From the NCBI GenBank assembly GCA_964412375.1, contig CAYPOD010000015.1, forward strand, positions 10,078-74,077: 64,000 bases of DNA. Direction: 5' to 3'. The position numbers were made by a program, and so were the translations under genes. Positions 52,774 to 60,628 of the stretch are shown here, one piece after another. The stretch comes from CADEDV01 sp964412375. GTDB taxonomy: Bacteria > Bacteroidota > Bacteroidia > Chitinophagales > Chitinophagaceae. How positions within the stretch are numbered: the stretch's first letter is position 1; each line of letters opens with the position of its first letter. The notes below the pieces were generated by a model. The model was given only the letters and a program-made list of their open reading frames with translations. It had not been told where the DNA came from and made no database searches.

Positions 52774-54003
52774 TTATTGTTTCAGAATTTTTCTTGTCTG
52801 CATTTTCTCTCCGTCAAAATAACTCAGGTAATAAACACCTGCGGGGTATTGGCTGATATCAATGGTGAGGGTGACACCTGCAGCGTTTCTTCTCATCAAT
52901 TCCTTGCCTGTAGCATCTGAAAGCCTCAGCACTTCATTATTACGGATACCGCTCACGGTAAAGACATCTTTAACCGGGTTGGGGAATATTTCAAACGGCT
53001 GGATGCCTGATGAGGCGATCTTCACAATACCGGAATATTTGAACGTACCATTCATATCCACCATCTTTAACCGGTAAAATGATGTGCCGGAAAGAGGTTG
53101 CCTGTCGTTGAAGTTATAACTATTGCGGCTGGCAAGATTTACGGCCTGCACAGTGCCTATACTTGCAAAACTGGCGCCGTTGCTGCTGCGTTCAATTTCA
53201 AAGTGACTGACAGCAGATTCGTTAACAGTTGACCATTTTAATTGCACATCACCTGACTGTTTATTAGCAGTAAAATCTTTCAACTGAAGAGGTAGTGAAA
53301 TAGCACAGATAGTGTTCCAAAGATCCAGTACATCCTGGTCAGTAGATGTTGTTGTACTCAATGAGAGATATTTTATACTTCCATCCCTGTCCTCACAGCT
53401 AAACGCAGTGGCATCATCTCTGAAGAAAACAATCGGAGTAGTAGAGGTTGTAGGCACATAGTGATCTGTATTGTCAATTATGTTTCCGAACAAGGTTCCG
53501 TTTACAAAAACTCGAAGCTCCTGGGTGCCGCTATTTCTAACCAAACTAATCAGGTAGAAATTGCCTCCCTGGAAAAAAGGGCATGTACCTGTGTTGTAAA
53601 TCGGGAATAACGACAAACAGTCATCTACAATATATAAGCCATCGTCTACAACGCCATCTGAAAAATCAATCAAACGCTGGAAGCTGCTTAGTGTATTGAA
53701 TTTAAAAAACATGTGGATTGTATAATTCCCTCCAATCAAATTGCTGTTCGGAAACGAGATACCACCCCCCTCATTAAAATTAAATGCATATTGATCGCCT
53801 GATCCGCAGGGGCCATCATCTGTGGTAATTGTCTGAATACTAAAATTTCCAGCCGTAGCACCACAGGATAAAACTTCGGTAAGTGTAGGCCCGGAGCCCC
53901 CTACTTCTGCAAAAGTATTATTGAAGTAATAGCGATAAGGCTGAGCATTTGAAGCAAATGCTCCGATGCTCATAATGATGAGCAATAGTAAAATTCTTCT
54001 CAT
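52774..54003 (-). CDS. Type IX-secreted protein with LamG-like domain
   Basis: 409 residues. Signal peptide (ILLLLIIMSIGAFASNAQ), an N-terminal LamG/concanavalin-like domain (about 20-225, with NYTIHMFFKFNTL, GTQELRVFVNGTLF), an FN3-like region (QLKWSTVNESAVSHFEIERSS), and a T9SS type-A C-terminal sorting domain (EIFPNPVKDVFTV, GKELMRR, YPAGVYYLSYF, TRKILKQ). It is exported by the Por system and attached to or released from the cell surface. Possibly an adhesin or glycan binder; ligand unknown. Confidence 0.9.
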   Translation of the reverse strand: MRRILLLLIIMSIGAFASNAQPYRYYFNNTFAEVGGSGPTLTEVLSCGATAGNFSIQTITTDDGPCGSGDQYAFNFNEGGGISFPNSNLIGGNYTIHMFFKFNTLSSFQRLIDFSDGVVDDGLYIVDDCLSLFPIYNTGTCPFFQGGNFYLISLVRNSGTQELRVFVNGTLFGNIIDNTDHYVPTTSTTPIVFFRDDATAFSCEDRDGSIKYLSLSTTTSTDQDVLDLWNTICAISLPLQLKDFTANKQSGDVQLKWSTVNESAVSHFEIERSSNGASFASIGTVQAVNLASRNSYNFNDRQPLSGTSFYRLKMVDMNGTFKYSGIVKIASSGIQPFEIFPNPVKDVFTVSGIRNNEVLRLSDATGKELMRRNAAGVTLTIDISQYPAGVYYLSYFDGEKMQTRKILKQ

Positions 54004-54121
54004 AAAGTAAACGTTTAAAGATTTGAATTAGAGTACCGTCCTTGCATTGATAAAAGTAAGTATTTAATTGAAATCAAAATCAAAATGTGAATATATTATC
54101 GGCACTTTTTCCAATGCAACA

Positions 54122-54156
54122 TTGCGAAAAATCAAACCCGCTAATCCCTAACTTTG
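54122..54156 (+). promoter_or_regulatory. Promoter of the thiolase gene
   Basis: TTG at 54122-54124 and TAACTTTG at 54149-54156 are separated by 24 bp, near the range of the Bacteroidota promoter. The -7 element lies 23 bp before the ATG. Confidence 0.55.
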
Positions 54157-54179
54157 CTCCTTAATATTGATGATGCTAT

Positions 54180-55358
54180 ATGAAAGAAGTAGTCGTAATA
54201 TCGGCTGTCCGCACCCCTATGGGAAGCTTCGGTGGCAGTTTAAAGTCCTTGTCTGCCACACAACTGGGAGCCGCTGCTATTAAAGGGGCCCTTCAAAAAG
54301 TCAACCTGAAACCAGGATCTGTCCAGGATGTGTTGATGGGCTGTGTGATTCAGGCCAATTTGGGCCAAGCCCCGGCCCGGCAGGCTGCAAAATTTGCAGG
54401 ACTTCCAGATTCCGTTAATAGCACTACTGTAAATAAAGTTTGTGCCAGCGGCATGAAAGCCATTGCCCTGGCTGCTCAAAGTATCTTGCTGGGCGATGCA
54501 GATATTGTAGTGGCCGGAGGAATGGAAAGTATGAGCAATGTGCCGTTTTATGCTGATTCGGTTCGCTGGGGTAGTAAATATGGTAACACAACTTTAATTG
54601 ACGGGCTGGCCAAAGACGGTTTGACAGATGTTTATGATGGCAAGGCAATGGGCAATGCCGCTGAACTTTGCGCCAAAGAATGCGGCATCACCCGGGAAGA
54701 GCAGGACAGTTTTGCCATTGAAAGTTATAAACGCAGCCAGGCAGCATGGGACAGCGGAAAATTTGACAATGAAATTATTCCGGTCGAAATTCCGCAACGA
54801 AAAGGCGACCCTGTGGTCATTGCAAAAGACGAAGAACCCTGGAATGTGAAATTTGAAAAGATACCTTCACTTAACCCGGCTTTTCAAAAAGACGGTACCG
54901 TCACAGCTGCAAATGCTTCTACTATGAACGATGGGGCCGCAGCATTGCTGCTGATGAGTAAAGAGAAAGCTGACGAACTTGGTTTAAAGCCGATTGCCCG
55001 GATACTTTCCTATGCCGATGCAGAACAGGCTCCTGAATGGTTTACCACCACACCTTCACTGGCTGTGCCAAAAGCCGTTGCAAAAGCAGGTCTCCAAATG
55101 AGTGATATAGATTTTTGGGAATTAAATGAAGCTTTTGCTGTCGTTGGTATTGAAAACAGCAGGCGAATGAAACTTGATCCATCCAGGGTTAATGTTCATG
55201 GCGGAGCCGTATCATTGGGACATCCTTTGGGTGCCAGCGGTGCAAGAATCATTGTTACTTTAATAAATGTGCTGAAAGCAAATAAGGCCAGGTTTGGGGC
55301 TGCCGGCATTTGCAACGGAGGCGGAGGTGCTTCCGCGATGGTGATTGAAAATATCTAA
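54180..55358 (+). CDS. Acetyl-CoA C-acyltransferase (thiolase)
   Basis: 392 residues, standard. The catalytic Cys88 sits in NKVCASGMKA, the catalytic His348 in SLGHPLGASGA, and Cys378 in GICNGGGGASA. GGMESMSNVPF and NEAFAVVG are also conserved. It can be a degradative thiolase of fatty-acid beta-oxidation or an acetoacetyl-CoA thiolase; no beta-oxidation gene is adjacent, so this is unresolved. It is a single gene closed by a hairpin. Confidence 0.93.
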   Translation: MKEVVVISAVRTPMGSFGGSLKSLSATQLGAAAIKGALQKVNLKPGSVQDVLMGCVIQANLGQAPARQAAKFAGLPDSVNSTTVNKVCASGMKAIALAAQSILLGDADIVVAGGMESMSNVPFYADSVRWGSKYGNTTLIDGLAKDGLTDVYDGKAMGNAAELCAKECGITREEQDSFAIESYKRSQAAWDSGKFDNEIIPVEIPQRKGDPVVIAKDEEPWNVKFEKIPSLNPAFQKDGTVTAANASTMNDGAAALLLMSKEKADELGLKPIARILSYADAEQAPEWFTTTPSLAVPKAVAKAGLQMSDIDFWELNEAFAVVGIENSRRMKLDPSRVNVHGGAVSLGHPLGASGARIIVTLINVLKANKARFGAAGICNGGGGASAMVIENI

Positions 55359-55382
55359 GCTCATTCAATATATTAAATAAAT

Positions 55383-55424
55383 TTATGACAAAGGCTTCCT
55401 TGATTAAGGAGGCCTTTGTCATAA
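55383..55424 (+). terminator. Hairpin after the thiolase gene
   Basis: TTATGACAAAGGC and GCCTTTGTCATAA form a long stem. The T-tract after it is weak. Confidence 0.7.
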
Positions 55425-55440
55425 TTAAAATCTCTGCTGA

Positions 55441-56163
55441 TTACTTCGAACTAAGATCTGCTCTGTAAAAAAGCAACTCACTCCAGGCTTCAGCAATATA
55501 CTCACGAAGTGTATACTGGAAATCCTCAAATGAGTCTTCTCCATGAGCTTTTTCGTACCTGTTTTTAAAAGTTTCTTTTATAAAACCAGGGTTTCTTTCT
55601 TTTAACCCCTGTTTGTAGCGGGTAACAATTGTAAACTGCGCAGGGCCTGAGGAACTGGCAGTATAAACCGCTACAGACTGACCTACGGCTTGCCAGGCTT
55701 TTTTCATTTTTGCAATTTCGTCTCTTACTTTATTACCCCAACCGATTTTAGGATACCAATGGGTAATATTGATCTTATCAGCATAATCGGTTATTGATAC
55801 AGTGCTAAGCGAATCCTCAAAAACAGAATAACCAGCGGAACCTCTTTCCGTAATGTAAATGGCTATATTCTTATTCCAATCATTATTATGCTCTGTTCCA
55901 AGATCTCCACGGCTATCAATAAGGTCCCAGCTTAGAGGCCCTTCGGTGATATGATAGCCATTGGCATCCGGCCCGGATTGAATGGCCCATACCCGCCATT
56001 TCCAGTCGCCTGTGTGATACTTTTGAGCATGTGCTGTCAACGCTTTTTCAAATTCAAGAATTTTGTCCGGTTTTGGAAATGCCCTGAATGTGCTCATGAC
56101 ATTTTTGTTCTGGCTCATTCCAAATAGTGGAACGAAAAGCCAGAGAATAAAAATTTTTCTCAT
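55441..56163 (-). CDS. Exported protein of unknown function
   Basis: 240 residues with a signal peptide (IFILWLFVPLFGMSQ). Two halves are roughly similar in pattern: an alpha/beta segment starting FRAFPKPDKILEFEKALTAHAQKYH and a later one with FTIVTRYKQGLKERNPGFI, which suggests ferredoxin-like (dimeric alpha-beta barrel) units. That structural guess is weak. No known catalytic residues are seen. It is single and flanked by other secreted proteins. Confidence 0.75.
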   Translation of the reverse strand: MRKIFILWLFVPLFGMSQNKNVMSTFRAFPKPDKILEFEKALTAHAQKYHTGDWKWRVWAIQSGPDANGYHITEGPLSWDLIDSRGDLGTEHNNDWNKNIAIYITERGSAGYSVFEDSLSTVSITDYADKINITHWYPKIGWGNKVRDEIAKMKKAWQAVGQSVAVYTASSSGPAQFTIVTRYKQGLKERNPGFIKETFKNRYEKAHGEDSFEDFQYTLREYIAEAWSELLFYRADLSSK

Positions 56164-56361
56164 GTTTTTGTGTTTTAGATGATGAAAAAGAAGGTACAGT
56201 CTGGATAGGGGGAGAGATGACGAATGGAAAAGTTAGTATTATCCTACTAATTAAAAAAATAAATCTAAAGTATTACTTGTTTGAATACAGTACTTTGTGT
56301 CTATAAAGTACTTCTTAGCAGTTGATTTTAATTGGTTATTTTTAGATAAAATACAGATGAA

Positions 56362-57078
56362 ATGAAAATCTATTTTTTGAGTTTTTTAATTGCCGGGATA
56401 GTTCACATGAACAACAACATGATGGCAGTTTCAACTCCAGTTTTGGGTGCATGGTATTCCAAAAATGGAGCCATGGAACAGACGCTGATTTTCATTGATG
56501 GTTATTTCACGTTCAGTTCCTATGATATAAAAAACAAAAAATTCTATCGTTCATTTGGTGGCACTTTTAAAGTTTCCGGCGACCAGATTCATGCTCAAAT
56601 AGAATTTGACACGGAACGTAAGGATCAAATCGGACAACACCTGCATTACAGGTTTAAAGAAGAAGCTGATATCCTAAGCATAAATATCTCCGGTGTTGAA
56701 GCACCATGGAACCGCATTGATGAGGGATCAGCAAACCTGTCAGGCAATTGGCGCATCACCGGTCGTATGCAAAATGGCCAGATGAATACGATGCAGCGTG
56801 GTGACAGGAAGACACTGAAAATTTTATCAGACACCCGTTTTCAATGGATGGCGATCAACCCGGCTACTAAAGAATTCTTCGGCACGGGTGGGGGAACCTA
56901 TACATTTAAGGACGGGAAATACACTGAAAATATTGAGTTTTTCTCAAGAGATAGTTCAAGGGTAGGGGCCTCACTTAGTTTTGAAGGCAGTGTCAGTGGA
57001 AATGTTTGGACACACAAAGGTCTTAGTTCAAGAGGCGAGCCCATTCATGAAGAATGGACAAGAGAAAAAACAAATTAA
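56362..57078 (+). CDS. Exported protein with two lipocalin-like repeats
   Basis: 238 residues. A short hydrophobic signal (YFLSFLIAGIVHM) is followed by two similar units of about 100 residues: GAWYSKNGAMEQTLIFIDGYFTF...GGTFKVSGDQIHAQIEFDTERKDQIGQHLHYRF and GNWRITGRMQ...RFQWMAINPATKEFFGTGGGTYTFKDGKYTENIEFFSRDSSRVGASLSF (elided here). Each unit has W-x, F/Y-rich strands and a GG turn. Such tandem lipocalin-like folds bind small hydrophobic molecules, but the ligand is unknown. Confidence 0.78.
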   Translation: MKIYFLSFLIAGIVHMNNNMMAVSTPVLGAWYSKNGAMEQTLIFIDGYFTFSSYDIKNKKFYRSFGGTFKVSGDQIHAQIEFDTERKDQIGQHLHYRFKEEADILSINISGVEAPWNRIDEGSANLSGNWRITGRMQNGQMNTMQRGDRKTLKILSDTRFQWMAINPATKEFFGTGGGTYTFKDGKYTENIEFFSRDSSRVGASLSFEGSVSGNVWTHKGLSSRGEPIHEEWTREKTN

Positions 57079-57111
57079 ACTTTCTTTCCTGGTTCCCGGG
57101 TATAAACACAA

Positions 57112-58218
57112 CTAGTGGACAAGAAGTTTCCCTTTGCCGGCAGCAGTTCCGTCTTCCCTGCGTACTGTGTAAAATATCATTCCCTTGTGCTGCATCAACT
57201 GATCAGATGGCAACTGGCCAGAGCTGGTAGTCATAGTTACCAATAATTTTCCGCCGAAGTCAAAAAATTGAAGGATCAGTCTTTCCTGTACAGGATTTGA
57301 AACATTCAATGCCTGGCCGGCCCGCAAAGCAGACGGCCACACAAGCACATTGTTTTTCCCAGCAAAATGAACCGTAAGAACCGCCGAATGTTTTACATCA
57401 CCTGGATTGTGACCAATCATTTTTAAACGGTAATATGTTACTCCTTGTACGGGTGATTGGTCTGTGAACGAATATGAAGTATTGCTAAGGCTGTTTCTGC
57501 TGGGTATGCTGTTTATGGCAGTAAAGTTTCTTCCATCTGCAGACCGCTGTACTTCGTAATGACTCATATTGGTTTCTTCAGCAGCTGTCCATTTTAGCAA
57601 AACAGCGTCATTTGTTTTGGTGGCTGTAAAAGAGATAAGCCGCAGTGGGAGGGTCATAAAATCATAAAAAACAATGATACGGATATGATCTATACGTCCG
57701 GCTGTTGTTCCCCCGGCAACACTTCTTTGAGCTGCTATTGCCACACCAAACCCCGCATCATTGATATCACTTTCTGTCCAGCCTTCGCCCCAAAGATCAC
57801 CTGCGTTACCATAGATCTGGTAGTTATCGGTCATGGTATAACCGGCGTTAAATGATTTTTCTGTTGAGCCAATCACTCCATTCTTAACGATGCGGATACT
57901 ATAATCAGCGGTGCGGGCATTGGGGTCTGCTCTTTCCACTTCTACAACAATACCGGATATGGTGGAACCTAACGGAATAGAGAACCCAAAATCAGTTACA
58001 ACAAGGTAGTCTGTATAAGCACCCGATGCCCCAGGAATATTTCCCGATGTTACATAACTATTATCGCTGGCTGCAACATTACCAGTGTTTGACCAGGTGG
58101 CACTTGAGCCGGGTATATTAACTACGGTAAAACTACCGGGGCTTTGCGGGCCGGTAATCTGGGCGGATAGCAATCCCGAGAAATATAATCCCAGGAACAA
58201 AAGCAAAAAAGATCTCAT
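57112..58218 (-). CDS. Secreted protein with FN3-like region and degenerate T9SS-type C-terminus
   Basis: 368 residues. Signal peptide (FLLLFLGLYFSGLLSAQ), a beta-rich N-terminal domain (PLGSTISGIVVEVERADPN, DYSIRIVKNGVIGS), then an FN3-like segment similar to the one in 52774-54003 (LPLRLISFTATKTNDAVLLKW, YEVQRSADGRNFTAI). The last 75 residues are like a type-A sorting domain but lack the usual NP and KxLK end (final GKGKLLVH). It is probably secreted; whether by T9SS is uncertain. Confidence 0.8.
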   Translation of the reverse strand: MRSFLLLFLGLYFSGLLSAQITGPQSPGSFTVVNIPGSSATWSNTGNVAASDNSYVTSGNIPGASGAYTDYLVVTDFGFSIPLGSTISGIVVEVERADPNARTADYSIRIVKNGVIGSTEKSFNAGYTMTDNYQIYGNAGDLWGEGWTESDINDAGFGVAIAAQRSVAGGTTAGRIDHIRIIVFYDFMTLPLRLISFTATKTNDAVLLKWTAAEETNMSHYEVQRSADGRNFTAINSIPSRNSLSNTSYSFTDQSPVQGVTYYRLKMIGHNPGDVKHSAVLTVHFAGKNNVLVWPSALRAGQALNVSNPVQERLILQFFDFGGKLLVTMTTSSGQLPSDQLMQHKGMIFYTVRREDGTAAGKGKLLVH

Positions 58219-58500
58219 GGTGGATGTTTTTCAAGGAAGAATTAGCCCGCAAAATTTACTATTCCGGATCCTATTTACAAGTTATCCACATGGAAATTTG
58301 ATTTTTGATAAATATCATAGTGTTTTTCCGGGTATTCTTACGACAAATCCTTTTTATTCTGCTATTGAAGCACAGGCTTTCAGTAATTAAGCGTTTCAAA
58401 ATTGCTTAAGCTGTCCATTTGCTATCAGTGGTTTCACGTAGAAAATATTTTTTGGGTATGTTACAACTTCGTATTTTCAAAGAAATCAAAACCACCTTTT

Positions 58501-59178
58501 ATGAGAAAAATCACCATTTTACCCACTATTTTCTTATTGATTATCTCAATAAGTTGTAATAACAATGCAGACTCCGGAAACGGGGGAGGATGGTCTTCTG
58601 CAGACAAAAGAAAAGGCCTAAGGGAATGCATGTCGGAAATTGAAGACAAGATTGATGAAACAACTGCAAAAAAACTTTGCGATTGCGTTCTGCAAAAAAC
58701 AATGAAGAAATATAAGAGTTATGAGGCTGCTGAAAACGCCACGGAAGAAGAAGGTATGGCCATGGCACAAAGCTGTATGTCTGTCATCCAGGGTGGAGGA
58801 GGAGGTGATTTTGAAGATGAGGATGATTTGGGAAATTTCAACAAAAAGAAGAAGCAGGATGATTTTGAAGATGATAATTTTGACGAAGGCTTTGATGATG
58901 ATTTCGGTAACGAACGGGGAAGGAGTCGCTGGACAAGCCAGGAAAGACGCTCCTATATTCAGGGTTGTGCCCAGGCCCGCCGCCAGGCAGCCGGTGTTTC
59001 TGCCAGAGAAGCTAATTCTTACTGTGAATGCATGACTGAAAAAATTGAACAACGTTATTCTTTCAGGGAAGCAAACCGGATAACAGCACAGGATCTTCAA
59101 ACCCGTGAATGGCAAAATGCCATAGCCGAATGTTCCGGTGGTGGTGGTGGTTTTGATGATAACGATGAGGATTTTTAA
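58501..59178 (+). CDS. Lipoprotein with two Cys-containing repeats
   Basis: 225 residues. Signal with lipobox SISC (Cys19). Two similar units: unit 1 about 40-100 (RECMSEIEDKI, KLCDCVLQKT, AQSCMSVI) and unit 2 about 159-212 (IQGCAQARRQ, SYCECMTEKIEQ, AIAEC), each with a single Cys, a CxC and a final Cys at similar spacing. Between them is an acidic Asp/Glu-rich linker (about 105-145) with Gly runs. I do not recognise the family; the CxC pattern suggests disulfide or metal binding. Confidence 0.78.
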   Translation: MRKITILPTIFLLIISISCNNNADSGNGGGWSSADKRKGLRECMSEIEDKIDETTAKKLCDCVLQKTMKKYKSYEAAENATEEEGMAMAQSCMSVIQGGGGGDFEDEDDLGNFNKKKKQDDFEDDNFDEGFDDDFGNERGRSRWTSQERRSYIQGCAQARRQAAGVSAREANSYCECMTEKIEQRYSFREANRITAQDLQTREWQNAIAECSGGGGGFDDNDEDF

Positions 59179-59208
59179 TTTATTAAGAAAGGTAAATACT
59201 GGTGGCAG

Positions 59209-59250
59209 TGCCGGATTCCGGGAACAAGAATCCGGCATTACCATTTTTAG
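59209..59250 (+). terminator. Probable terminator after the lipoprotein gene
   Basis: GCCGGATTC pairs with GAATCCGGC (59210-59236) and a T-rich stretch follows a few bases later. Confidence 0.6.
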
Positions 59251-59305
59251 GTTTTATCCTGAGCGTCACTTATTTTTGCTGCTCTTTAAAAAGTAGTTAC
59301 TGACT

Positions 59306-60295
59306 ATGGCAAGATCAATTGCATTCCGGGAGGCCCTGCGTGAAGCAATGAACGAAGAGATGAGAAGAGATGAAAGGGTTTTCCTGATGGGTGAAGAAGT
59401 TGCAGAATATAACGGTGCCTATAAAGTTAGCCAGGGAATGCTTGCCGAATTTGGCCCCAAACGGGTAATTGATACTCCCATTTCTGAACTGGGCTTTGCC
59501 GCAGTCGGTGTGGGTGCTGCACAAAATGGCCTCCGTCCGATCGTTGAGTTTATGACATGGAATTTTGCTGTCCTCGCTTTGGATCAAATTTTAAATACTG
59601 CTTCCAAAATGCTGGCAATGAGTGGTGGTCAGATTGCTTGTCCAATTGTTTTTCGGGGGCCCAACGGTTCTGCCGGCCAGTTAGGCGCCCAGCATTCCAC
59701 TGCTTTTGAAGCTTTATATGCCAACATCCCCGGTATCAAGGTAGTTTCTCCCAGTAATGGATATGATGCAAAGGGCTTGCTGAAGCAAGCCATCCGGTAT
59801 GAAGAAGATCCGGTGATTTTCATGGAAAGTGAAGTGATGTATGGCGATAAAAGTGAGGTGCCGGATGAAGAATATTACATTGAACTTGGCAAAGCTGATA
59901 TTAAGAAAGCGGGTCGTGATGTGACCATTGTTTCTTTTAATAAGATGATGAAAGTGGCCCTTGGTGCTGCTGCTGATCTGGAGAAAGAAGGTATCAGCGC
60001 TGAAGTGATAGATCTCCGTACTATACGGCCGCTTGACTGGATGACGATACTGGAAAGTGTGAAAAAAACAAATCGCCTGGTAATAGTTGAAGAGCAATGG
60101 CCGTTTGCTTCTGTTTCAGCCGAAATCACTTATCGCATACAAAAAGAAGGGTTTGATTATCTTGATGCTCCTATACGCCGTATAACTGCGGCAGATGCTC
60201 CGCTGCATTATGCTCCCAACCTCGTTGCTGCTGCACTACCCGATGTGCCCCGCACCGTTAAACTGGTTAAAGAAGTCATGTACCAGTACAAATAA
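59306..60295 (+). CDS. pdhB: Pyruvate dehydrogenase E1 component, beta subunit
   Basis: 329 residues, normal for the two-subunit E1. The transketolase-like pyrimidine-binding domain starts IAFREALREAMNEEM and has VFLMGEEVAEYNGAYKVSQG; GSAGQLGAQHS and the C-terminal transketolase domain with VIDLRTIRPLDW and VEEQWP follow. With the alpha subunit and E2/E3 it converts pyruvate to acetyl-CoA. The alpha subunit is not adjacent, as is usual in Bacteroidota. Branched-chain 2-oxoacid dehydrogenase beta is similar, so the substrate is probable rather than certain. Confidence 0.92.
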   Translation: MARSIAFREALREAMNEEMRRDERVFLMGEEVAEYNGAYKVSQGMLAEFGPKRVIDTPISELGFAAVGVGAAQNGLRPIVEFMTWNFAVLALDQILNTASKMLAMSGGQIACPIVFRGPNGSAGQLGAQHSTAFEALYANIPGIKVVSPSNGYDAKGLLKQAIRYEEDPVIFMESEVMYGDKSEVPDEEYYIELGKADIKKAGRDVTIVSFNKMMKVALGAAADLEKEGISAEVIDLRTIRPLDWMTILESVKKTNRLVIVEEQWPFASVSAEITYRIQKEGFDYLDAPIRRITAADAPLHYAPNLVAAALPDVPRTVKLVKEVMYQYK

Positions 60296-60428
60296 TTGCT
60301 TTATAAAATTTGCGAATTCAATACAGTTGAGGAGAGCAGTTTTGATCCTTTATTGCTTCTTCTACCGTTAACTTATTGTTTACCAGCTCATATTTATTTA
60401 AGAATGTGAAAAAAAAGTTTCCCACAAA

Positions 60429-60461
60429 TTGCAGCGTTTTATAGGTTTCCCCCCATCTTTG
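60429..60461 (+). promoter_or_regulatory. Near-consensus promoter inside the pdhB-regulator spacer
   Basis: TTG (60429-60431), 22-bp spacer, CATCTTTG (60454-60461), one mismatch to TAnnTTTG. It would start a short transcript ending at the terminator at 60496-60527. Confidence 0.35.
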
Positions 60462-60495
60462 TAATGGTTTTTCATAGGATATTGGATTTTAAAAC

Positions 60496-60527
60496 GAGGC
60501 TGGGTTTCTACCCGGCTTCTATTTTTT
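60496..60527 (+). terminator. Intrinsic terminator in the pdhB-regulator spacer
   Basis: GAGGCTGGGT and ACCCGGCTTC form a 10-bp stem (two G-T pairs) with loop TTCT and are followed by TATTTTTT. Either ends the pdhB transcript about 200 nt after its stop or ends a short RNA begun just upstream. Confidence 0.8.
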
Positions 60528-60628
60528 AAAACCTCCACTTCTTTCTTTTATTATCCAGGCCTCACTGGCCTTAACTGCTCCACTCTATTACAAATCAATT
60601 ATTTTTACGCATTAAATAAATATGAATC

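Larger units (their letters stand above)
60296..60628 (+). other. 333-bp intergenic region between pdhB and the response regulator gene
   Basis: No supported open frame. It holds a near-consensus promoter (TTG 60429, CATCTTTG 60454), a terminator (60496-60527), an AGGCC/GGCCT small inverted repeat around 60556-60572, and a weak TATTTTTA (60600-60607) that could start the regulator transcript. No CRISPR, tRNA or riboswitch match seen. Confidence 0.6.
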
